A stretch of 12,209 nucleotides of DNA from positions 1-12,209 of the forward strand of contig CANHVD010000107.1 in the NCBI GenBank assembly GCA_947463775.1. The letters run 5' to 3'. A program made the translations under genes and the position numbers. The notes beneath the pieces are model-generated. The model saw nothing but the letters and a program-made list of their open reading frames with translations, ran no database searches and had not been told where the DNA came from. Numbering within the stretch: position 1 is the stretch's first letter; every line of letters starts with the position of its first letter. This document shows, piece by piece, positions 6,621-12,209 of the stretch. Source of the DNA: Planctomycetaceae bacterium (GTDB lineage Bacteria > Planctomycetota > Planctomycetia > Planctomycetales > Planctomycetaceae).

Positions 6621-8006
6621 ATGAATCGAAAACCGTTACACTCGCTTGAATCGCATCTAAACCGGCGCCGACATTTGCTTCAGCTGGGGCAATCGGGTTT
6701 GCTTGGACTTGGATTGGGTTCCTTCATTAACTCAACTTCAGCCCGCGCGGGGGTTGGCAATAACGAGATCCGGTCACGGGCAAAATCGCTGATCATTGTC
6801 TTTTGCACCGGTGCCATCAGTCATCACGACACGTTTGACATGAAGCCAGATGCTCCGCTGGAGATTCGCGGGGAGTTCAATCCGATCCAGACTCCAATTC
6901 CGGGAACAGTGATCTGTGAGCACCTGCCGAAACTGGCGTCAAGGGCCCACAAATATGCTTTAATTCGCAGCCTGTCGCACAAAGATAACAATCATCTGAT
7001 GTCCACGCATCATGTGTTGACCGGACATCTGCAGCCAGGCGCATTCTTCGATAAAGTTGCCTCACGTGATGACTGGCCCTGTTATTCCGCTGGATGTGAA
7101 TACCTGCGACCTCGAACTGATGGTATCCCGAGCGGTGTTAACCTGCCGACATTCCTGATGTCATCACCTTTAACGTGGCCGGGGCAGCATGCGGGCTTTC
7201 TCGGCCCCATGTACGATCCGTGGCAGATCGTCGGTGATCCATCGTCAGCAGAGTTCAGAGTTGATGCTTTGACGCTTGCTCAGGAAATTGATGCCGTCCG
7301 CCTTGAACAGCGGCGATCGTTGTTGAGCCGTCTTGATCAGACGGCTGCGGTCTCCAGGGACGCCGCAGCCAATCGAATGAACGAAGACCAGAAACTGGCG
7401 TTCTCGATGCTGTCCTCCGGTAAGCTTTCACAAGCTTTTGAAATGCATCGTGAGCCATCAAGTGTTCGCGACGCCTATGGAAGACACCCGTTTGGGCAGT
7501 CTCTCCTGTTGGCTCGTCGTCTGGTGGAAGCAGGTGTTCCAATCGTTCAGGCCAATATGGGGCCAGTCCAGAATTGGGACAGTCATCAGGCAATATTTTC
7601 AACACTCAAGGGACGCTTGTTGTCGCCACTTGATCAAGCAGTAGCCGCTCTTCTGGATGATCTTGAGTCCAGCGGTCGTCTTGCTGATACGATGGTCATA
7701 TTGCTGGGCGAATTTGGCCGAACCCCGAAAATCAACAAGGAGGGCGGTCGAGATCACTGGGGCCCATGCTTCACCGGGCTGTTTGCTGGAGCAGGAGTGC
7801 AGGGGGGGAAGGTCATCGGGCGAACTGACGATATTGCTGCCTACCCAGACTCTGCGGCATACTCGCCGGACGACATTGGAGCGACAGTCTACCAGGCTCT
7901 TGGCCTGGAGCCGCACTCCATCGTCCATGACCGAATTGGTCGACCGGTACATCTCAACGAGGGGAAAGTTATTGAAGCCTTATACAACGGCGCTGAAAGC
8001 ACCTGA
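6621..8006 (+). CDS. DUF1501 domain-containing protein, Tat-type leader
   Basis: Secreted protein of 461 residues from the DUF1501 family, which belongs to the alkaline-phosphatase/sulfatase-like fold and is very abundant in Planctomycetota. Its biochemical role is not established. The N-terminus has a twin-arginine-like stretch, NRRRHLL (14-20), a hydrophobic glycine-leucine segment (22-36) and a plausible cleavage site after ARA (41-43), so Tat export to the periplasm is likely. Family marks: SHHDTFDMKPDAP near 67-79, SHKDNNHLMSTHHVLTGH (119-136), NWDSH (318-322), GEFGRTP (363-369) and GGRDHW (375-380). The H and D residues of these blocks are the probable metal ligands. The usual GGPS before the HDTFD block is replaced by TGAIS. 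Related genes often sit next to DUF1549/DUF1553 genes; none is here. The start at 6621 lacks a properly spaced ribosome binding site. The gene converges on the minus-strand DUF1570 gene. Confidence 0.9.
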   Translation: MNRKPLHSLESHLNRRRHLLQLGQSGLLGLGLGSFINSTSARAGVGNNEIRSRAKSLIIVFCTGAISHHDTFDMKPDAPLEIRGEFNPIQTPIPGTVICEHLPKLASRAHKYALIRSLSHKDNNHLMSTHHVLTGHLQPGAFFDKVASRDDWPCYSAGCEYLRPRTDGIPSGVNLPTFLMSSPLTWPGQHAGFLGPMYDPWQIVGDPSSAEFRVDALTLAQEIDAVRLEQRRSLLSRLDQTAAVSRDAAANRMNEDQKLAFSMLSSGKLSQAFEMHREPSSVRDAYGRHPFGQSLLLARRLVEAGVPIVQANMGPVQNWDSHQAIFSTLKGRLLSPLDQAVAALLDDLESSGRLADTMVILLGEFGRTPKINKEGGRDHWGPCFTGLFAGAGVQGGKVIGRTDDIAAYPDSAAYSPDDIGATVYQALGLEPHSIVHDRIGRPVHLNEGKVIEALYNGAEST

Positions 8007-8131
8007 AGATCATTCAGTCAATGAATGAAGCCGTTTCAAAAGTCCTGAAATTTGGCCTTCTTGTCGGATCGTTGAAGCCAGTAAACGAATACCAGAGCAG
8101 GGCAGGGCACAGGGCATCAGCACAAAAGTGA
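8007..8131. other. Convergent intergenic region with stem-loops and GGGCA repeats
   Basis: This gap lies between two convergent genes. TCATTCA (8010-8016) and TGAATGA (8022-8028) form a perfect 7-bp stem with a 5-nt loop, 3 nt after the DUF1501 stop. A second stem pairs TTTCA (8034-8038) with TGAAA (8046-8050), flanked by GCC/GGC. Near 8095-8116 the hexamer AGGGCA occurs three times in close succession. The hairpins may terminate transcription from one or both sides. No long T-tract follows either stem. Confidence 0.4.
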
Positions 8132-9397
8132 TCAGGGTGTTTCCAGTCGGTCGATGGATCGAAGGAAATCCATTTCAACTTTCGAAACATCACCGAAAGC
8201 CGATTGGAAGTCTTTCAGACGCTCTTCAGCGGTATAGTGCTGCAGAGGATCGCGTTCTCCCAGAATCTGAAGATACCGGGTGTATGAACGAGCACGCGCG
8301 GGGCTCTCGGTCATGAAATATGTGAACGCCCACGCTGAGCTATACGCATCGAGAGCCTGATTTTGAAATATTTCGTCGCCAGCAACCATGCGTGCCAGAT
8401 CACCCGGCTGACGGCGCGATTCGTATTCGGTGCTGAACCAGTTGAGTCGATCAGTGTTGATTTTGTCAGCCGCATCGGATGATCCTCGAACACGAATTCC
8501 AGGTGCTTCCAGAACTGTGGCGAGTCCTTCAATCACCCATGTTGGCGTCTCACCGATTCGCGAATGAATTCCGATGTTGTAGCCGACCTGGTGAGTCGTT
8601 TCATGAACGATTGTGTCTGCCGTCTCGCCCGCGACACCATTCAACATCGCCGCCAGGGTAACCTGATCTGCGGCCAGATTCTCCGGCGTCAGTTTATCCG
8701 GCACCGAGACATCCGCACTGGTTGATGAAATAGATCTTTTGCTAACTGCAGTTAGTGCGTTATCGGCATTCAACTTGACAGGATTATCATACAACACGAC
8801 TCGATTTGACTTGAGCGAGTAGTATCCCCTCAGGTCTTCAGACCAAAGCATCTGGTCACGTCCACAGTACTCTTTGAATTCATCGACAGTATTCAGGACG
8901 ATTGCAACCATCGTGAATTCCGGAGCGGATGTCTCGAATCCTCGAATGCTGTAAAACGCATCAACTTGTCTGTAGATCTCCTCGAACAAAGTTGAGTAGG
9001 CCTTTGCCTTGCCCTTTTTTCCTACGACGACGTAATGTGCTGACACGTGAATGTCATAACCCGATCGAAACTCTGTCAGAAGTTGTTTGCGAAATTCGGA
9101 TGGCGAGACTCGATGAAAACTTTCGCCGATCACTCGAAATGATGTCAGTCGAGAGATGTGATGAGTGGTTAGTACGCCGAACTCGTCCATAAGAAAACAT
9201 CGTTCTGCGTCCTTCGCGACAATCTTTCCGGTATAAGTCTGAGACTCATCCTTAACTTCGAGTAATCGCGACTTCGGCTGGGCGCAGGCGACATCTCCGG
9301 AAACAAGTGCCGAAACAATCGTAGCGACCAATTGAAGAACGATTAGACATCGGCCTGGCGTACGAAATCGAAAAAGTTTTATGGCAGCAAACGGCAT
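8132..9397 (-). CDS. DUF1570 domain-containing protein, putative secreted zinc metallopeptidase
   Basis: Exported protein of 421 residues. A basic N-terminus and hydrophobic stretch (about 17-33) end in ACA, with likely signal peptidase I cleavage after residue 39. Residues about 50-90 (YTGKIVAKDAE, GVLTTHHISRLTSF) resemble the small beta-rich module often found at the N-terminus of planctomycete secreted proteins (inference). The C-terminal part matches DUF1570: a conserved stretch near 120-180, then H265-E266-T-T-H269 (HETTHQ) and, 21 residues further, WVIEGLATVLE with E290. An HExxH plus a downstream glutamate is the gluzincin zinc-site pattern, so a peptidase is plausible, but activity has not been shown for the family as far as I know. 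It is transcribed alone, opposite to its neighbours. The ATG at 9395-9397 has no clear ribosome binding site. Confidence 0.82.
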   Translation of the reverse strand: MPFAAIKLFRFRTPGRCLIVLQLVATIVSALVSGDVACAQPKSRLLEVKDESQTYTGKIVAKDAERCFLMDEFGVLTTHHISRLTSFRVIGESFHRVSPSEFRKQLLTEFRSGYDIHVSAHYVVVGKKGKAKAYSTLFEEIYRQVDAFYSIRGFETSAPEFTMVAIVLNTVDEFKEYCGRDQMLWSEDLRGYYSLKSNRVVLYDNPVKLNADNALTAVSKRSISSTSADVSVPDKLTPENLAADQVTLAAMLNGVAGETADTIVHETTHQVGYNIGIHSRIGETPTWVIEGLATVLEAPGIRVRGSSDAADKINTDRLNWFSTEYESRRQPGDLARMVAGDEIFQNQALDAYSSAWAFTYFMTESPARARSYTRYLQILGERDPLQHYTAEERLKDFQSAFGDVSKVEMDFLRSIDRLETP

Positions 9398-9912
9398 AGA
9401 CGGCGGTAGTCCGTACGAAGTTTCGGGATGGACGCCACGAAGCCTGGCTTTGGACTTTGTTTCAGGACGCAGAATCCTGACGATTTCTGTGCAAGTTCAG
9501 ATTAGTGGCGCGCAGAAGGCTGCCGTGCCACATCAAAGCAACATCTGAACACAGGAAGGCAACACAGACACGCCTCGATTGTTGTCAATAGCCAACACTC
9601 ATTGATGCAAAGACACCCCCACCTTGTTGCTTTTCTGCCACAGCGGTGGATAAGTGATGCAGATTCGCAACAGACCGTAATCAGGTGTGACTCTCGAATC
9701 GCTTAATCACTTCACAAGTTCATTGCCCTCACATTCGGCATAATGGCAAAAACACGTCCCCTATGATCTGGAGCAGCAGTTTGGGCCGATCTTCCTGGAC
9801 TTGCCCTGAAGAAGTCGCGTTCTGGATCTCGAAAAGAATTGAGGGAAAAGAGAACGCACGCGCGATGCCCCGGCGCTGCCTCAGGATGCCTTGAAGACAC
9901 AGGATGTTTGTC
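9398..9912. promoter_or_regulatory. 515-nt non-coding region between divergent genes
   Basis: This is the only long gap in the window. It must carry promoters for the minus-strand DUF1570 gene and the plus-strand BBP7-like gene. I see an inverted repeat TCAGGA (9462-9467) / TCCTGA (9475-9480) with 7 nt between, about 65 nt upstream of the DUF1570 start. A second pairs TCAAT (9585-9589) with ATTGA (9601-9605), and a third TTGCC (9723-9727) with GGCAA (9745-9749). A weak sigma70-like pair TTGCTT (9627-9632) and GATAAG (9649-9654), spacer 16, points toward the BBP7-like gene. GCATAATGG near 9738-9746 is another -10-like string without a good -35. Short open frames on the minus strand around 9712-9977 look spurious. 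Confidence 0.45.
9901..9904 (+). promoter_or_regulatory. Ribosome binding site deciding the BBP7-like gene start
   Basis: AGGA at 9901-9904 is 8 nt before ATG 9913 but overlaps the alternative ATG 9904. It therefore favours 9913 as the true start. Confidence 0.6.
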
Positions 9913-11166
9913 ATGCCCCGTATTATGTGGTTGAAGCTGGCTATTGCCCCATTGTTGCTTTCCCTCTGCTCTGCCAAAGCTTCCGGTCAGGATTCGCTCT
10001 ATGCGATTGCGGAACCTGCATCCTATTTTTCTGCTGGCGCTCAGTATCTTTTCACCACTCGAGACACCAATTTCGTAAGCCCCGGAGCCTTCATAGCCGG
10101 GCCGGATTCAGCAAGCGTCGGGTTTGGCGCGGCAGACTTTGGCTATAAGTCAGGCGTTCAGGCATTCCTGGGTTACCACAGTGAAGGCGTTCGAGTTGAA
10201 GCAGTTTTTTCAGACTACGGTGCGTGGAATTTTCTGAACACAGGGACACTAACCACTGGGTTGGCCTTCGACGAAGGGATTGGGGGACCATGGGCTGGTG
10301 CAAATCAGATTAATCTTACGACGGGCTTTGAAAGTCTGCACGCAGCGGCATCCGCCGGAATGGGGGGAGATGCGGACGAATTTGAAGGGCTGGGGCCGGT
10401 TGGCGGGTTTGCCGACGATCTTCCGACATACTCGGTCCTCTACCGTAGCATTATGCAGTCATACGAGGTGAACGTAGTAACTGAAGATCCGGAAGCACGG
10501 GTTCAGATTGGACTTGGGTATCGACATATCGGCCTTGATGAAATTGCCAGTGTTGGAATGGAAGGTTCCCTGAGAGCTCTCACTGTGGCCGCTCCGAATG
10601 GCGGAATCTCGCACAACAGTCTGACCACTTTCGGCGGCCTCACCCACGTCGCAGGAACGGCCAATGGATTTGAGGACGAGACTTCAAACGCATCCACTCT
10701 GCCAGACACACTCCAGATGTTTCATGATGCCCGCACATCAAACAGCCTGAATGGTGCTCAGGTGGTTCTGAGTGAACAGTTTATGTACTGGAAGGGGTGG
10801 ACTATTGATGGAATTGCAAAGGCCGGGGCTTACCACAATCAGGTAAAAGCCAGTGTGTCGGAAACCTATATTGGTACCGACCCGGGACCAGGTGGCGACT
10901 CCTCAACATACGGTCGAACATTTACGGATACCAAGTCTCAACTGGCCTTTGCTGGTAGTGTTGGCCTGCAGTCAAACTTTCCCCTGAGTGATCATTGGAG
11001 TCTGATTAGCGGCTACGAATTGACCTACATCTACGGCGTCGCTCTATCTCCGGAGCAATATGCAGGTGTTACGGGGCCCACTTTCGTGACGCGAACATTT
11101 AATGCCGACACGCACGGTGAAATCATCGCGCATGGTGGCAACGCAGGTCTTCAGTTCAGTTATTGA
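9913..11166 (+). CDS. BBP7-like outer membrane beta-barrel protein
   Basis: Probable outer-membrane protein of 417 residues, resembling the planctomycete beta-barrel family BBP7 (putative beta-barrel porin-7). A signal peptide is clear: MPRIMWLKLAIAPLLLSL followed by AKA, with likely cleavage near residue 23. The mature protein starts in a strand-like segment (YFSAGAQYLF) and is rich in glycine, serine, threonine and aromatics in alternating patterns. FLGYHSEGVRVEAVFSDYG and the central YSVLYRSIMQSYEVN (173-187) look like the conserved BBP7 strands. No cysteine is seen after the signal peptide. The protein ends GLQFSY, with alternating hydrophobic residues and a terminal aromatic, as expected of a BAM beta-signal. 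Start 9913 was chosen over 9904 because of the AGGA spacing. A HAD phosphatase starts 14 nt downstream. The family call rests on recalled motifs, so a different barrel family is possible. Confidence 0.65.
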   Translation: MPRIMWLKLAIAPLLLSLCSAKASGQDSLYAIAEPASYFSAGAQYLFTTRDTNFVSPGAFIAGPDSASVGFGAADFGYKSGVQAFLGYHSEGVRVEAVFSDYGAWNFLNTGTLTTGLAFDEGIGGPWAGANQINLTTGFESLHAAASAGMGGDADEFEGLGPVGGFADDLPTYSVLYRSIMQSYEVNVVTEDPEARVQIGLGYRHIGLDEIASVGMEGSLRALTVAAPNGGISHNSLTTFGGLTHVAGTANGFEDETSNASTLPDTLQMFHDARTSNSLNGAQVVLSEQFMYWKGWTIDGIAKAGAYHNQVKASVSETYIGTDPGPGGDSSTYGRTFTDTKSQLAFAGSVGLQSNFPLSDHWSLISGYELTYIYGVALSPEQYAGVTGPTFVTRTFNADTHGEIIAHGGNAGLQFSY

Positions 11167-11180
11167 TCCATGAGCTGTCG

Positions 11181-11831
11181 ATGACGATCTTCATTCTGGA
11201 TCTGGACAACACGCTCTTCGATACTCGGTCTATTCCAGCCGAGCTTACCGGTCGTCTGCATTCCCGCCTGCGACAGGCGAATGCAGAGTGTCATGCCGTG
11301 TCTTCAGAAGTTCTTGAGCAAGCAATCAACGACACATGGTATGCTCCCTTCTCGGTAGTGTGTGAACGCTACTCACTGCCCCGAACTTTCCTGGCCATCT
11401 GGAATGATTGGCAGGAAACAGTCTCCTTCGATCGGCCGCTCGTCCCCTATCCGGATGTGATGAGGTCGCTTCAAATACTTCGCAATCAGGGACATCTGCT
11501 TTGCCTGTTGACCTCAGGCTATCGAAGATTCCAGCGAGCCAAAATCGAAGCCCTCAGAATCACTCAGCTCTTTGATGAAATTCACATCGACGCGGTCGAC
11601 GAATTGTGCTCGGGAAAGGCAGCGATTATCTCGGACCTGCTTCTATCAAGGAACTGGAATCGCAAAGATCTGCTGATCGTTGGTGACAGTGCAACCAACG
11701 AGATCGCTGCAGGCTTACGTCTGGGGATCTCCACGATTCAAATCCTGCGTCCAGGGGTTGTTGCCACCGATCTGGCTGGTCGTCACATTCACTCGCTGCT
11801 TGAGCTGTGCCACGACACCGCATCTCATTGA
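11181..11831 (+). CDS. HAD family hydrolase (probable phosphatase)
   Basis: Cytoplasmic haloacid-dehalogenase-superfamily hydrolase (216 residues), probably a small-molecule phosphatase. Motif I is DLDNTLFDT, with nucleophile D7 and general acid D9. Motif II is LLTSG with T111. The motif III lysine is likely K146 (SGKAAII), and motif IV is VGDSATNE with D169 and E174. A helical cap of the C1 type lies between motifs I and II (about residues 15-90). The start is ATG 11181, which puts the nucleophile at residue 7; a TTG at 11163 would add six residues and overlap the upstream gene. A weak GAG lies 6 nt before the ATG. The 14-nt gap to the upstream barrel gene suggests co-transcription, though no functional link is evident. 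The fold resembles pyrimidine 5'-nucleotidase or phosphoglycolate phosphatase relatives, but the substrate cannot be fixed. Confidence 0.87.
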   Translation: MTIFILDLDNTLFDTRSIPAELTGRLHSRLRQANAECHAVSSEVLEQAINDTWYAPFSVVCERYSLPRTFLAIWNDWQETVSFDRPLVPYPDVMRSLQILRNQGHLLCLLTSGYRRFQRAKIEALRITQLFDEIHIDAVDELCSGKAAIISDLLLSRNWNRKDLLIVGDSATNEIAAGLRLGISTIQILRPGVVATDLAGRHIHSLLELCHDTASH

Positions 11832-11918
11832 AGTAAAGCCACTTAGAGATCATATACCCCGTGTGAATCCCGTGACGCAGTGGTTTCAGGCGGAATGCCA
11901 GAAGCGTTGGTGCATCGC

Positions 11919-11960
11919 TTGACGTCCAGCGAAGGTTGACGACACTTCCTGAGATTGACG
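11919..11960 (+). repeat. Three TTGACG direct repeats upstream of the propeller gene
   Basis: TTGACG occurs at 11919-11924, 11936-11941 and 11955-11960, with start-to-start distances of 17 and 19 nt. Each resembles a sigma70 -35 box, but no good -10 box lies 16-18 nt after any of them; TAACGT at 11974-11979 is too near the last copy. They may be activator or response-regulator sites, or chance. Confidence 0.35.
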
Positions 11961-11983
11961 GCTTGCCGAGAGCTAACGTGACT

Positions 11984-11992
11984 TAGGAGGTG
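11984..11992 (+). promoter_or_regulatory. Near-perfect Shine-Dalgarno site of the propeller gene
   Basis: TAGGAGGTG lies 5 nt before ATG 11998. It contains the full anti-16S core AGGAGGTG and is among the strongest ribosome binding sites in the window, which fixes the start. Confidence 0.8.
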
Positions 11993-11997
11993 CTGGT

Positions 11998-12209
11998 ATG
12001 TGCATGCGATATTTGAGTGTCTGTGTCTGTCTGCTTTTGAACATGTCGTCAGGAATTGCCGGAGACTGGGCTCAATGGCGCGGCCCAAACCATAACAACG
12101 TCGCTGCTGCTGGACAGACGGTTCCTGCTGAGTGGAGTGAGTCGAAAAATATTGTATGGAAAGCCAGTGTACCCGGCCGTGGTCATGCGTCGCCCACCAT
12201 CGTCGGAAA
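11998..12209 (+). CDS. PQQ-like beta-propeller repeat protein, N-terminal part (cut by window edge)
   Basis: The first 70 codons of a gene that runs out of the window. The start is ATG with an excellent ribosome binding site. A signal peptide is seen (MCMRYLSVCVCLLLNMSSG), with cleavage likely after GIA just before GDWAQWRGP. The mature start W-x-Q-W-R-G-P-N, followed by IVWKASVPGRGHASPTIVG, is the hallmark beginning of planctomycete secreted PQQ-binding-like beta-propeller proteins, in which WKxxVxGxGxxSPxxxG is the first blade. Whether it binds PQQ or is only a propeller scaffold cannot be told from this part. A lipobox is not evident despite the cysteines in the leader. No frameshift or stop occurs before the edge. 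Confidence 0.85.
   Translation, partial: MCMRYLSVCVCLLLNMSSGIAGDWAQWRGPNHNNVAAAGQTVPAEWSESKNIVWKASVPGRGHASPTIVG

Noticed and set aside
9712..9977. Two minus-strand open frames in the long intergenic region
   Set aside because: One overlaps the signal-peptide region of the BBP7-like gene on the opposite strand; neither has a recognisable motif or a good ribosome binding site.
1..12209. Defence system, prophage, insertion sequence, CRISPR, tRNA or rRNA
   Set aside because: No transposase, integrase, phage or nuclease gene, no spaced repeat array and no tRNA-like or rRNA-like stretch could be recognised on either strand.

Overview
The window reads as chromosomal DNA of a member of the Planctomycetota with moderate G+C. 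The evidence is the set of families that are abundant in that phylum: a DUF1501 protein with a Tat-like leader, a DUF1570 HExxH protein, a BBP7-type beta-barrel protein, and at the right edge the start of a PQQ-like beta-propeller protein with its WRGP motif. I cannot name the genus.

Left part (about 1-3660): a complete three-gene succinate dehydrogenase operon in the order sdhC-sdhA-sdhB. It has one five-helix dihaem cytochrome b of the b558 type and no separate sdhD. SdhC starts with TTG behind a strong Shine-Dalgarno site. A perfect stem-loop separates sdhC from sdhA, while sdhA and sdhB are only 2 nt apart. The complex oxidises succinate to fumarate at the membrane and passes electrons through FAD, three Fe-S clusters and two haems to quinone.

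Middle part (about 3661-6535): gcvT (the T-protein of glycine cleavage) without gcvH or gcvP next to it, then a 92-residue protein of unknown function closely followed (4 nt) by a GT4-type glycosyltransferase.

Right part (about 6536-12209): a DUF1501 protein on the plus strand converges on a DUF1570 putative metallopeptidase on the minus strand. A 515-nt non-coding region then separates two divergently pointing genes: DUF1570, and a BBP7-like outer-membrane protein that is closely followed (14 nt) by a HAD phosphatase. The window ends inside a secreted PQQ-like propeller gene with a near-perfect ribosome binding site.

I found no CRISPR array, insertion sequence, tRNA or rRNA. I also found no obvious defence or biosynthetic cluster, so I do not claim a new system. 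The points most worth a second look are the uncharacterised 92-residue protein, the recurrence of small stem-loops at stop codons that precede long gaps, a possible leaderless start for the DUF1501 gene, three TTGACG direct repeats before the propeller gene, and the inverted repeats in the divergent intergenic region.
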